A stretch of DNA of 64,000 bases. Origin: JAKACA01 sp052143575. GTDB lineage: Bacteria; Actinomycetota; Acidimicrobiia; Acidimicrobiales; Bog-793. Position numbers and translations under genes: made by a program. Below are positions 1 through 8,222 of this stretch, piece by piece. Location of the stretch: the NCBI GenBank assembly GCA_052143575.1, contig JBKQSP010000029.1, forward strand, positions 62,001 through 126,000, in the 5' to 3' direction. The notes under the pieces are model-generated. The model had not been told where the DNA came from, searched no databases, and saw only the letters and a program-made list of their open reading frames with translations. The stretch's first letter is position 1; every line of letters begins with the position of its first letter.

Positions 1-9
1 TTCTCTCAT
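1..9 (-). CDS. start of a gene truncated by the left window edge
   Basis: An ATG on the minus strand at 9-7 begins Met-Arg-Glu and runs off the window. It is preceded by GGAGGAG about 7 nt upstream, a strong ribosome binding site, and by two DosR-like boxes 58-93 bp upstream. Only three codons are visible, so the product cannot be named. The call rests on the ribosome binding site and the promoter-like upstream region. Confidence 0.4.
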
Positions 10-66
10 GGTCTGGCTCCTCCAAACCAATGTTCGTATCTTCGACGTGTCACCGTTCCGCCACGA

Positions 67-102
67 GGGCCGAAAGTCCCGAGGGAGCCGGCCACTAGTC
101 CT
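67..102 (-). promoter_or_regulatory. two DosR/DevR-like boxes upstream of the left-edge gene
   Basis: GGGCCGAAAGTCCC at 67-80 matches 11 or more of 14 positions of the palindromic mycobacterial DosR box core (GGGACTWWAGTCCC). A weaker copy, CGGCCACTAGTCCT, lies at 89-102. Their centres are 22 bp apart, about two helical turns, as expected for paired dimer sites. The match is seen; binding by a DosR-type regulator is inferred. Confidence 0.45.
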
Positions 103-189
103 GAGCTTGCAGGGCCGGTTACGCGTCGTAAGGCTGCTCACGACCGACTGATGTCAGTTCACCGACAGCATCGTCGGGATTGGGCGCCT

Positions 190-828
190 TCAGCGCACGA
201 CGAGGCGCGCCGCCAAACCAAAGGGGAGTGCAGCAACGACAAGGACGGCAATGCGCAACCACAGCGGGGATCCGGCACTTGTGAAGAGCGCCTGATGCAG
301 GGCGGCGACGGGCGCGTTCGGAAGCTTGCTCCGGCTTGCCAAGAGGCGCGGGAGGAACAAAGTGGCGATGAGCGCCGCCAGGGCCACGAGCGGCGCCGCA
401 ACGAGCGGCCCGGTCGCCAGCACAGCGATGGCAGCCGCCACGAGGGCGAGAAGGGCGACTCCTGTCGCCATGCCGTGGGGCAGGTAGAAGAAGGCTGCGA
501 CGCCGACGGCGGCCAGCAGGAGGCCGATCACGGCTCGCACGCGCAGGCTGGCGCGGGCCGCCAACACGAGGAGGAGGGCTGTCACGCCAGGCACGAGCAC
601 AGCCACGACGGCCGTGCACGCCTCGACGACGCGACGGGGTGCCCCGTGGCGGGCGGAGAAGCGGATGATTGTGAGGCCGCCGGTGCCGATCACCCGCTGG
701 GCCGTGTCGGAGAACGATTGAGCAGCGCCGGCGAAGTAGTCGAGCTTGCCGAGACCGATGGCAATCCCCGCTGCGACACCGAGGAGGAGCCAGATTCGGC
801 CCTTTGACGGCGGAGCCAGTTCGGTCAG
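190..828 (-). CDS. polytopic membrane protein of unknown function, probable CTG start
   Basis: About 212 residues with roughly five hydrophobic segments: one near the N-terminus (WLLLGVAAGIAIGLG), two or three in the middle and one at the C-terminus. I do not recognise the family. The frame has no nearby ATG, GTG or TTG. A CTG at 828-826 overlaps the TGA of the upstream mop gene in a 4-bp CTGA junction, the same geometry as the ATGA, GTGA and TTGA junctions elsewhere in this window, so CTG is the likely start. Coupling to a molybdate-binding protein hints at anion or metal handling, but that is only inference. Confidence 0.55.
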   Translation of the reverse strand: MTELAPPSKGRIWLLLGVAAGIAIGLGKLDYFAGAAQSFSDTAQRVIGTGGLTIIRFSARHGAPRRVVEACTAVVAVLVPGVTALLLVLAARASLRVRAVIGLLLAAVGVAAFFYLPHGMATGVALLALVAAAIAVLATGPLVAAPLVALAALIATLFLPRLLASRSKLPNAPVAALHQALFTSAGSPLWLRIAVLVVAALPFGLAARLVVR

Positions 829-1034
829 TCCTTGCCGATCATGACTTCCGTCGCCTTGATGACGGCTTTGACGGCATCGCCTTCGCTCAACTCGAGATGC
901 TCGGCGGAGTCCTTCGTGATGGCGGACACCACCTCCTGGCCGCCGACGAGGCGGATGACGACGGTCGACATCACGGCACCGTGCTCGACGCGGACTACCA
1001 CGCCGTCGAGCTGATTCCTTGCGCTGAGCTTCAT
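825..1034 (-). CDS. Mop/TOBE-type molybdate-binding protein
   Basis: 69 residues forming a single TOBE (molbindin) domain, the usual length of free-standing Mop proteins. It starts MKLSARNQLDG and has the conserved core VVIRL..G..VVSAIT and the ending KAVIKATEVMI. Such proteins store or buffer molybdate in the cytoplasm as oligomers. A molybdenum hydroxylase is encoded at 40.8-43.4 kb, though far away. The gene is divergent from the methyltransferase at 1097, and its stop overlaps the probable CTG start of the membrane protein downstream. No clear ribosome binding site precedes the ATG, so the message may be nearly leaderless. Confidence 0.85.
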   Translation of the reverse strand: MKLSARNQLDGVVVRVEHGAVMSTVVIRLVGGQEVVSAITKDSAEHLELSEGDAVKAVIKATEVMIGKD

Positions 1035-1096
1035 GGCCGCAGCCTACGGTCGCCCGGACCCGTTCACTTCGCGCCGCGGCCTGGTGCCCGGCCCGA

Positions 1097-1966
1097 GTGG
1101 CAATGTGGCCTCCGGCGAGCGATCCTTCAGAGGTGCCGGCCGCTCCTGCCCTCGAGCCCGACGATGCCGCCTCACGATGGCGCCGCCACCTCGAGTCCTG
1201 GGCCATTCCTACTGACATCCTACAGGCTGCGCCGGAGTCACCGTGGGGTTTCCAGCCGGGTCGCTTCGACAAGGCGGCCGAGGCGGCCGTCGCCGATCCA
1301 GACTCGACGCCGTCGCGGACGAGCGCCCTCGAGCGGCTGCCGACGGGGGGTTCTGTGCTCGACGTCGGTGTCGGGGGCGGGGCGGCCAGCCTTCCCCTTT
1401 GCCCGCCGGCCGGGCAGCTCGTCGGCGTTGACGAGAGCGAGGCGATGCTGAGGTCCTTCGGCCTCGCGGCGACACGTCGCCGGATCCGCCACGAGGTGTT
1501 CGTCGGGCGCTGGCCGGACGTGGCGCCCGCCGCCCCCGAGGCGGATGTCGTCGTGTGCCACCACGTCGTCTACAACGTCGCCGATCTCGTCCCGTTCCTG
1601 GTCGCCCTCACGACTCACGCCCGGCGCCGAGTGGTCGTCGAGCTGACCGAGCGCCACCCCTTGAGCGGCCTCGCGCCCCTCTGGAGGTTGATCCACGGAC
1701 TCGAGCGCCCCATCCGGCCCATCGCCAGCGACGCCGTCGAGGTGGCCTCGGAGCTCGGCTACGACGTGCAGGTCGCCTCGTTCCAACGTTCCTCTCCCTG
1801 GGATCTGGCATCCATCGAGGAGCGCGTGGTCGACGCCCGCCGCCGGCTCTGCGTCGGGAGCGATCGCGACGCCGAGATCGGCGCCTATCTCGAAGCTGCC
1901 GGCACGGGCGAGCCTCGGCGGCTCGTCACGATGTGGTGGGACCCGCCAGAGCGCCACGGTTCGTGA
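1097..1966 (+). CDS. class I SAM-dependent methyltransferase
   Basis: 289 residues from GTG at 1097; an in-frame ATG at 1103 is an alternative. The AdoMet-binding glycine-rich motif I is visible as VLDVGVGGGAASLPL (about residues 89-103), followed by the acidic end of strand 2 in LVGVDESEAML and a motif II region ADVVVCHHVVYNV. The substrate cannot be read from the sequence. The C-terminal half is probably the substrate-recognition part. It stands alone between divergent mop and the ferredoxin gene, and its stop codon lies inside a DosR-like box. Confidence 0.75.
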   Translation: MAMWPPASDPSEVPAAPALEPDDAASRWRRHLESWAIPTDILQAAPESPWGFQPGRFDKAAEAAVADPDSTPSRTSALERLPTGGSVLDVGVGGGAASLPLCPPAGQLVGVDESEAMLRSFGLAATRRRIRHEVFVGRWPDVAPAAPEADVVVCHHVVYNVADLVPFLVALTTHARRRVVVELTERHPLSGLAPLWRLIHGLERPIRPIASDAVEVASELGYDVQVASFQRSSPWDLASIEERVVDARRRLCVGSDRDAEIGAYLEAAGTGEPRRLVTMWWDPPERHGS

Positions 1967-2001
1967 CTTCCGGCCCTGGGCGGGCTGGTGACTTCCGGCC
2001 C
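1963..2001 (+). promoter_or_regulatory. tandem DosR-like boxes upstream of the ferredoxin gene
   Basis: GTGACTTCCGGCCC occurs at 1963-1976 and again at 1988-2001, each followed by TGG, 25 bp apart. The reverse complement, GGGCCGGAAGTCAC, matches the motif found at several other intergenic sites here. The first copy overlaps the TGA of the methyltransferase gene, so it could also be a duplicated gene end. The ferredoxin start is 111 bp downstream. Confidence 0.45.
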
Positions 2002-2111
2002 TGGCCGCCGGGGGGTGGACGTGTCATTCTCAACCACAGACGGCCTGTCAGGGCGCCCGAGTTGCCGGCGGCCGGCAAGGGCGAGGGCCAGCACGAGGAG
2101 GCGAACGACTG

Positions 2112-2348
2112 ATGAAGGTGTGGATAGACCAAGAGCTCTGCACGGGCGACGGACTCTGCGAGGAGATCTGCGCGGACGTGTTCGTGCTGGCCGAGGACGG
2201 CTTGTCGTATGTGAAGCAAGGCGGCACGGTACTCAACACGCCTGGCGGGCAAGCCCAGATGGCGACCGTCACGGCCGATCTGGAAGCAACCGTGGCCGAG
2301 GCCGTCGACGAGTGCCCAGGGGAGTGCATCTTCGTCGTCGCCACCTGA
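2112..2348 (+). CDS. small [3Fe-4S]/[4Fe-4S] ferredoxin
   Basis: 78 residues, small and acidic. Cysteines lie at 10, 16, 20, 68 and 72: the pattern C-x5-C-x3-C near the N-terminus and ECPGEC near the C-terminus fits the single-cluster ferredoxins that serve cytochrome P450s and oxygenases. Whether the cluster is 3Fe or 4Fe cannot be decided because extra cysteines are present. A GAGGAGG ribosome binding site lies about 10 nt before the ATG. The two DosR-like boxes upstream suggest induction by low oxygen or redox stress, as for fdxA in mycobacteria; that is inference. It could supply electrons to the Rieske oxygenase at 35.7 kb. Confidence 0.85.
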   Translation: MKVWIDQELCTGDGLCEEICADVFVLAEDGLSYVKQGGTVLNTPGGQAQMATVTADLEATVAEAVDECPGECIFVVAT

Positions 2349-2377
2349 TCCTCGATCGCTCCGGCGGCGGCCTCCGT

Positions 2378-2394
2378 CCCGCCTCAGCGGCGGG
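2378..2394. terminator. short hairpin between convergent genes
   Basis: CCCGCC-TCAGC-GGCGGG forms a 6-bp perfect GC stem. It sits between the ferredoxin stop and the convergent response-regulator stop, and the right half lies in the end of that gene. There is no T-run, so it is at best a weak bidirectional terminator. Confidence 0.3.
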
Positions 2395-3598
2395 GCACCG
2401 AGAGCCAGCTCGCCGTGGTCATCTCCACGGGATCTGTCGGGAGCGGCTCCGGCCGGCGGAGGTAATAGCCCTGCCCGAGGCCGACGCCGAGGTCACGAAG
2501 CACCGCCAGCTCCTCGGCCGTCTCGATGCCTTCGGCAACGATGGTGGCGCCGGTCTCGCGGGCGAAGGCCACGAGTGCGGCGGCGAGCGCCCGTTGCGGG
2601 CGGCGGATGTGGATGTCGTGTGTCAAGGAGATGTCCAGCTTGATGGAGTCCGGCGCCAGCTCGAGGATGTGGCGGAAGCTCGCATAGCCGGCGCCGGCGT
2701 CGTCGATGGCGAGGCGTACGCCGGCGCGGCGATAGTGGCCGAGGGCGGCACGCAGCTTGGCGTAGTCGCCGATATGGGCATGCTCTGTGATCTCGAGCAC
2801 GAGACGCGTGGGAGGCACCGCCTCGAGGGCTGACCTGAGCCGGGAGGACAGCACGGCTTCCGGCGAGACGTTGACGCCCACCGTGAGCGATTCCGGGATA
2901 TTGGTGAGGGGAGCGATCGCCGCTGCGATGGCGGCCGCCTCGAGGTCGACGCCGATCCCGAGGGCGGCAGCATGTGCGAACCACACGTCCGGCCCGTGCA
3001 CGGGCTCGGAGCGAAACCGCGAAAGAGCCTCGAGGGCGAGCACCTCCGTCGTGCGCAGCGACACGATCGGCTGGTAGACAATTGACAGTCCTTCGCCTGT
3101 ATTCAGGACATCGCGGATGCGCTCGTCCCATTGCCGCCGCGTGTGCTCGTCGCGCCGCTCGGACTCGAGCCGTGTCGCCAGCTCCGACACGACGTGATGG
3201 GCGATGGAGTCCGACAGCACCGATCGTCCCATCAGGCTGCCGTGGACGGCGGCCAGGATCACCTCGGGGGAGGCACCCTTCACGAGGTAGCTGCTCGCTC
3301 CCGCTGCCAGCATTTCGCTCACGCTCGTCTCGTCCTCGTGTGCCGTCAGGGCGACGATGGAGACGTTCGGAGCGAGAAGGTGAATCTGCCGGGCGGCCAC
3401 ACCGCCTCCGCCGCCGGGCATCTTGACGTCGAGGAGCACGACATCGGGCGCGTGGTTCCTCACCATGGCGATGGCCTCGTTCGCATCTTCGGCGAGGCCG
3501 ACGAGCTGCATTGAATTGTCCGATTTCACGACGTCGGCGAGCACGGCTCGCATCTCGGGGTCGTCATCGGCCACGAGGACGCGGACAGGGAGCGGCAA
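2384..3598 (-). CDS. response regulator with EAL output domain (c-di-GMP phosphodiesterase)
   Basis: 404 residues. REC domain at about 5-125, with acidic residues DDD at 11-13 and phospho-acceptor D57 in VVLLDVKMP. EAL domain at about 165-395. The catalytic motifs look intact: EALSRF, GVNVSPEAV, EITEH, AIDDAGAGYASF, IKLD, VAEGIE and GQGYYLRRP. An active c-di-GMP phosphodiesterase controlled by phosphorylation is therefore expected. The start lies 9 bp after the stop of the histidine kinase gene, so the two form a classic two-component operon. There is no DNA-binding domain, so the signal goes to second messenger rather than directly to transcription. Confidence 0.9.
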   Translation of the reverse strand: MPLPVRVLVADDDPEMRAVLADVVKSDNSMQLVGLAEDANEAIAMVRNHAPDVVLLDVKMPGGGGGVAARQIHLLAPNVSIVALTAHEDETSVSEMLAAGASSYLVKGASPEVILAAVHGSLMGRSVLSDSIAHHVVSELATRLESERRDEHTRRQWDERIRDVLNTGEGLSIVYQPIVSLRTTEVLALEALSRFRSEPVHGPDVWFAHAAALGIGVDLEAAAIAAAIAPLTNIPESLTVGVNVSPEAVLSSRLRSALEAVPPTRLVLEITEHAHIGDYAKLRAALGHYRRAGVRLAIDDAGAGYASFRHILELAPDSIKLDISLTHDIHIRRPQRALAAALVAFARETGATIVAEGIETAEELAVLRDLGVGLGQGYYLRRPEPLPTDPVEMTTASWLSVPRR

Positions 3599-3607
3599 GG
3601 GCGCTGC

Positions 3608-5323
3608 TCAGGCCCCGGCAGCCCACGAAGTCGGGACCCAGGTCTCGACGACGGTTCCTTCCCCCGGCGAGCTGGCGATCGTGCATGTGCCGCCCGCCAG
3701 CTGCGCTCGCTGTCGCATCGAGGTGAGGCCGAGATGACCGCGAGGCGACTCGCTCCCGTTCTCGCTGTCGAATCCGACGCCGTCATCGCTGACCCGAACG
3801 AGGTAGCCACCCTCCCTGCCCTGTAGATCCACCTGGACGTGTGACGCGCGGGCGTGCTTGCGCACGTTCATCAAGGCTTCCTGGGTGATCCGGAACAGCA
3901 CGACCCGGGTCACGTCCGGAGGCTGCGAGGGGAGACGGTCGCTCAGCTCGTAGGCGGGGTCCTCCTCGAGGCCGAAACCTTCCTCCAGGACCTCGCGCAG
4001 GGCCGCACCGAGACCGTCGCGATCGAGCACGTAGGGGCGCAGCTCGGTCATCAGGTGGCGCATGGAGGCGACGGAGGCTCGCACCGTCGCCTTCGCCTTG
4101 ACGAACACCTCGTCGTCGGCGAGCTCAGGGTGAGCCATGGCGAGCATGTCGAGGCGCATGCTGGCGGCTGTGACCTTCTGGATCGAGTCGTCGTGAAGGT
4201 CCGAGGCGATCCGTTGACGCTCCTCCTCCTGGGCGCTCACGAGGCGCGACAGCAGCTCCAAGCGCTCGGCATTCGCCTGGCGGAGGGCCACGACGGCTTG
4301 CTCGAGCTCGTTCGCTCTCGCCACGGAGGCTCGCCGGAGGCGGCCCTGCCGGAGGGCGACGGCCAACTGGTCGGCCATCTCCCTCACGACCACCTTCATG
4401 GCGTGGTCGATCCCGTCCGGTCGTTTCCAGGCGACATTGAGCTCCCCGATCACCGTTGCCGCGTCGATGATGTTGGCTGACATCAGGCTGCGGATTCCGG
4501 TGTCCACGAGGGCGTGAATGGCCGGGGAAGGAACCGCCGTCTCGCTGAGATCCGAGTACCACCGGACATCGCGGTCGGCGTCGTTGACGGCGGGCGAGAG
4601 GTCGGCGATACCCCTGAGCTCGGCCGGGCCGGGTGCTTCCGGTGGATCGATGGCGAGGAAGCTCGCCGTTCCGGCAGCAGGATCGAGCAGCACGATCGAG
4701 GCACGGTCGGCGCCGACGAGCTGACGTAGCTGCCTCAGCACGACGCCGGCGAGGTCGACGTCGGAGTCGAACTCGAGGATGGATTTGTCGACTTCGTGCA
4801 TGAGCTCGAGACGGGCGATGCCGCGGGATATCTCCTGCTCGGCCGCCCGCTGTGCCGTAATGTCGCGAACCTGCATGCAGATCCGCCCGGCGGTCGGCGC
4901 CGAGCCGGCGATCGGGGCGAGCCTCCCCTGGAACCATCTCCTGCCGGCTGGGACGTCGAGGCTGTACTCGAGGATCTCGGGCTTGCCCGTCTCGAGGACG
5001 CGCCCGATCGCTTGCACGATGTCGGCGCCGAACTCCTCGCCGAGCGCCTCGAGAGCGGTGCTCCCGAGCAGGGAGCTGCGGGGCTGGATGAGCAGTGTGT
5101 CGTCCATCGTCCAGATTCCGAGGTAGGTGCCCTCGGCGTCGAGCTCGAAAACGAGGCCGTCGAAGGAGGAGAGAAGGGCTTGCAGACGAGCTTCGCTCTC
5201 CAGCAGCGCTTCGACGGCGCGCTGAGACTCCGTCACGGCGTCGTTGCGTGCCGGCTGTCTTGGCGCGTCTCTCGAACCTCGGCCACCGACCACCATGTAT
5301 TCCTCGAAACCCCCGCCGTCCAT
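3608..5323 (-). CDS. soluble PAS-GAF sensor histidine kinase (NarX/DosS-type HisKA_3)
   Basis: 571 residues with no membrane segment. A PAS domain spans about 40-155 (SFDGLVFELDAEGTYLGIW), a GAF-like domain about 175-325, a coiled linker about 330-365, a HisKA_3 dimerisation domain with phospho-acceptor H377 in RIASDLHDDS, and a HATPase_c domain with N-box ALMNVRKHA, G1 DDGVGFD and G2 GHLGLTSM. This architecture is that of cytoplasmic sensors for gases, redox state or small ligands; the ligand is unknown. It forms an operon with the REC-EAL regulator. An in-frame ATG at 5296 has a better ribosome binding site (GAGGAA) and may be the true start. Confidence 0.88.
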   Translation of the reverse strand: MDGGGFEEYMVVGGRGSRDAPRQPARNDAVTESQRAVEALLESEARLQALLSSFDGLVFELDAEGTYLGIWTMDDTLLIQPRSSLLGSTALEALGEEFGADIVQAIGRVLETGKPEILEYSLDVPAGRRWFQGRLAPIAGSAPTAGRICMQVRDITAQRAAEQEISRGIARLELMHEVDKSILEFDSDVDLAGVVLRQLRQLVGADRASIVLLDPAAGTASFLAIDPPEAPGPAELRGIADLSPAVNDADRDVRWYSDLSETAVPSPAIHALVDTGIRSLMSANIIDAATVIGELNVAWKRPDGIDHAMKVVVREMADQLAVALRQGRLRRASVARANELEQAVVALRQANAERLELLSRLVSAQEEERQRIASDLHDDSIQKVTAASMRLDMLAMAHPELADDEVFVKAKATVRASVASMRHLMTELRPYVLDRDGLGAALREVLEEGFGLEEDPAYELSDRLPSQPPDVTRVVLFRITQEALMNVRKHARASHVQVDLQGREGGYLVRVSDDGVGFDSENGSESPRGHLGLTSMRQRAQLAGGTCTIASSPGEGTVVETWVPTSWAAGA

Positions 5324-5630
5324 GGACGGATAGAGCGATTCTACCGCAGAGAGTGCAAGCGATATCGGAACCTCGATTAGCGCGCCGGATCGGTCGAGAC
5401 GCCGGTGCTTTTGGGGTAGCGGCCGAGCGGCTCGCCGCCTGGTGGCGGCTATCGTCTCGACCTGCTCACGGGCATGAGGAGGGCTTGTGAGCCGGAATAA
5501 CGATGCCGGCCCATAAGGTTGCTTCTTGCGTGCTCGCCGCCCTGCTCTCCAAAGGCGATGCGAGACCGGACATGCGAATGAAGACGGGCCCCTCAGGCGG
5601 ATGATGCCTCAGCGAGAATGGAGAATTGAC
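5324..5630. other. intergenic region between divergent genes
   Basis: About 307 bp between the histidine kinase start on the minus strand and the likely GTG start of the DinB-like gene at 5631. It must hold promoters for both directions. I see no DosR-like box, no clear inverted repeat and no convincing small gene. An open frame continues upstream of 5631 to 5526, but its Arg-rich translation does not look like protein. Confidence 0.4.
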
Positions 5631-6404
5631 GTGGAGACCGCCCCAACACCATGGATTACCGCCCTGCGGAACTCCCACGAGACGCTGCGCGCCGCCGTCG
5701 AACCGCTCGATGACGAGCTGCTCGAACGTCGGTCGTATGACGCCGATTGGTCGATTGCTCAGGTACTGTCGCATCTCGGCTCCCAATCCGAGATCTTCGG
5801 GCTCTTCCTGGATGCTGGCCTGAGCGGGCAGGATCCGCCGGGCGGTGAGGTCTTCCAGCCGATCTGGGACACCTGGAACGCTCGGAGCGCGCACGAGCAG
5901 GCAATTCACGCCCTGCAGGTCGATGGGAACCTCGTCGGTCGCTTCGAGTCGCTCGACGACGAGCAGCGAGAGCACGTGCACTTGCAGCTGTTCGGAATGG
6001 AGCTCGGCACGACCGGTTTGGCGCGGATGCGCCTGTCGGAGCACGCCATACACACCTGGGACGTGGTCGTGGCGTTGCAGCCGTCTGCGACGGTTGCCGC
6101 CGACGCCGTCGACCTGCTCGTCGACACGCTGGACGCATTGGTCGGAAGATGCGGGAAACCCGGTGGCCACCCGAGGAAGCTGGGCGTGACGACGACCCGT
6201 CCCGAACGGCACTTCATCCTCGACATCGGCGACACCGTGGCGCTTCTCAGCGGTGAGCCCGATGCGAGCGGAGCGCACCTGCGGTTGCCGGCCGAGGCCT
6301 TCGTGCGCCTCGTCTACGGGCGTCTCGATCCCGACCACACGCCGCCGGTCGAGACCGGCGGCGACGAGCTCGATGCCCTCAGGAAGGTCTTCCCAGGTCT
6401 CTGA
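5631..6404 (+). CDS. DinB/MDMPI-family (maleylpyruvate isomerase-like, probably mycothiol-dependent) protein
   Basis: About 257 residues from GTG at 5631, chosen because ATGGAG lies 7 nt upstream and homology-like sequence begins there. The N-terminal four-helix DinB-like domain carries the usual metal-site histidines in VLSHLGSQSE and in LSEHAIHTWDVVVAL. The C-terminal part from about residue 170 is the extra MDMPI_C-type domain with RLPAEAFVRLVYGRLDPDH. In actinobacteria these proteins are thought to be mycothiol-dependent transferases or isomerases; the substrate is unknown. Convergent with the end of the hopanoid operon. Confidence 0.75.
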   Translation: METAPTPWITALRNSHETLRAAVEPLDDELLERRSYDADWSIAQVLSHLGSQSEIFGLFLDAGLSGQDPPGGEVFQPIWDTWNARSAHEQAIHALQVDGNLVGRFESLDDEQREHVHLQLFGMELGTTGLARMRLSEHAIHTWDVVVALQPSATVAADAVDLLVDTLDALVGRCGKPGGHPRKLGVTTTRPERHFILDIGDTVALLSGEPDASGAHLRLPAEAFVRLVYGRLDPDHTPPVETGGDELDALRKVFPGL

Positions 6405-6425
6405 GGCGCTGACGGGAAGGGCCGG

Positions 6426-8222
6426 TCAGATGGCGTCGAGCACGGCCCGTGCGACGCCCGGCCCGTCCAGCCCGAGCGAGGCGAGGATGTCAGCGGCCGC
6501 CCCGTGAGGAAGATAGGCGAGCGGTGCCCCGAGGTTCCGGATGGCCGGCAAGGCACCGGCAGGTGCCGCCCGGCGGGTAGCCGCCTCGATGAGCGAGCCG
6601 ACACCACCGGCCACGATGCCATCCTCGGCCGTCACGATCAGCTCGTGGGAGAGGGCATCGTCGATCATGCCGGGGTCGAGAGGAGAGGCGGCCCGAACGT
6701 CCCAGACGGTGGCGTCGATCCCCTCGTCCTCCAGAAGGGCGGCCGCCAGCTCGCACGACTCCAGTAGCTTTCCGACGCCCAGCAGGCACACCCGAGAGCC
6801 GCCGCGGACTCGGCGTGCCCGCAGCCCGCGTCCGATGCCTTGGGCGGCACGGGCCTCGCTCTTCGGCCATCGGATGGCCACGGGACCCGACACGGCATCG
6901 AGCGCCCACTGCAGCATGTTGCCCACTTCGCCATACGAGGAGGGAGCCAGCACCGTCATCCCGGGAACTTTGCTGAGCAGCATGAGGTCGAAGACGCCGT
7001 GGTGGCTCGGCCCGTCGTCACCGGTGATGCCGGCCCTGTCGAGGCAGAAGACGACCGGCAGGCGATGGAGCCCGACGTCGTGCACGATCTGGTCCCAGGC
7101 TCGGTTGAGGAACGTCGAGTAGATCGCCACGACGGGTCGCAACCCCGCCATGGCCATCCCGGCGGCGGCGGTGACGGCGTGCTGCTCGGCGATGCCGACA
7201 TCGAAGAAACGCTCCGGGTAGCGATCACGAAAGGCGAGCAACCCGGTCGGTCCCGGCATGGCGGCCGTGATCGCCACGAGCTCCGGACGCCCCGCCGCCT
7301 CGCGCAGGAGGGCGGAGCCGAAAGCCTCCGTGTAGCTGAGCCGGGGTCGGGCAGGGGCGGGCGATCTGCCCGTCGACACGTCGAAGGGCCCGACGTCGTG
7401 AAGACACTTCTCCTCGTCGCGCTCAGCCGGTCTGTAGCCGCGCCCTTTCTTCGTGATGACGTGGAGCACGACAGGCCCGGCGTGGGAGGCCACCCCTGCG
7501 AGCGCCGCCTCGAGGGCGCCGAGGTCGTGACCGTCCACCGGGCCGAAGTAGGAGATGCCGAGGGCCTCGAAGAACTGGCTGGCGCGGCCGGACGGCCCGC
7601 CCGCTTGCTGAGGCCCGCCCCCAGCGCTTGCGACAGACAGCGGCGAGACCGTCGGTGCATAGGAACGACCGTTGTCGTTCAGCACGACGATGACGGGGGC
7701 GGCCGACACGCCGATGTTGTTGAGCGCTTCGTAGGCGAGCCCCCCGGTGAGGGCGCCGTCTCCGACCACAGCCACGACGTGGCGCCGATCACGGCGTAAG
7801 CGTCGGGCGGTGGCAAGGCCATGGGCGTAGGAGAGAGCCGTGGAAGCGTGGCTGTTTTCGACGAGGTCGTGCTCCGACTCGGAACGGCTCGGGTAGCCCG
7901 ACAAGCCGCCCCCTTGCCGCAAGCCGGCGAAGGCTTCATGTCGCCCGGTCACGAGCTTGTGGACGTAGGCCTGATGGCCGGTATCCCACACGATGGCGTC
8001 GCCGGGGGATTCGAAGACGCGATGCAAGGCGATGGTGAGCTCGACGATGCCAAGGTTGGATCCGAGATGACCTCCCGTCGAGGCGACGCTCGCCACGAGA
8101 AACCCCCGGATCTCCTCGGCCAGGGCGCCCAGCTCGGGGCCGCTCATTTCCCGCAGCGCCGCCGGTGAGGTGGCGGCGGAGAGGGAGGACCCGGTGGGCA
8201 CCTCGACGACGCTCATGTCCAT
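6426..8222 (-). CDS. dxs: 1-deoxy-D-xylulose-5-phosphate synthase
   Basis: 598 residues, slightly shorter than most DXS (about 620-640). Condenses pyruvate and glyceraldehyde 3-phosphate to DXP, the first step of the MEP isoprenoid pathway. The thiamine-diphosphate motif begins GDG at 154-156 in VVAVVGDGALTGG and ends at NN in EALNNIG. STGGHLGSNLG, WDTGHQAY, the transketolase pyrimidine region (DVGIAEQHAVTAAAG) and the C-terminal domain are all present. Last gene of the hopanoid operon. Its ATG overlaps the hpnH stop in TGATG, so translation is coupled. It is probably an operon-dedicated copy that raises precursor flux for hopanoids; whether the genome has a second dxs is unknown. Confidence 0.93.
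   Translation of the reverse strand: MDMSVVEVPTGSSLSAATSPAALREMSGPELGALAEEIRGFLVASVASTGGHLGSNLGIVELTIALHRVFESPGDAIVWDTGHQAYVHKLVTGRHEAFAGLRQGGGLSGYPSRSESEHDLVENSHASTALSYAHGLATARRLRRDRRHVVAVVGDGALTGGLAYEALNNIGVSAAPVIVVLNDNGRSYAPTVSPLSVASAGGGPQQAGGPSGRASQFFEALGISYFGPVDGHDLGALEAALAGVASHAGPVVLHVITKKGRGYRPAERDEEKCLHDVGPFDVSTGRSPAPARPRLSYTEAFGSALLREAAGRPELVAITAAMPGPTGLLAFRDRYPERFFDVGIAEQHAVTAAAGMAMAGLRPVVAIYSTFLNRAWDQIVHDVGLHRLPVVFCLDRAGITGDDGPSHHGVFDLMLLSKVPGMTVLAPSSYGEVGNMLQWALDAVSGPVAIRWPKSEARAAQGIGRGLRARRVRGGSRVCLLGVGKLLESCELAAALLEDEGIDATVWDVRAASPLDPGMIDDALSHELIVTAEDGIVAGGVGSLIEAATRRAAPAGALPAIRNLGAPLAYLPHGAAADILASLGLDGPGVARAVLDAI

Noticed and set aside
829..1272. Upstream extension of the membrane protein frame to 1272
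   Set aside because: The extra residues are Arg/His-rich shadow sequence over mop and the methyltransferase start; CTG at 828 fits the gene boundary better.
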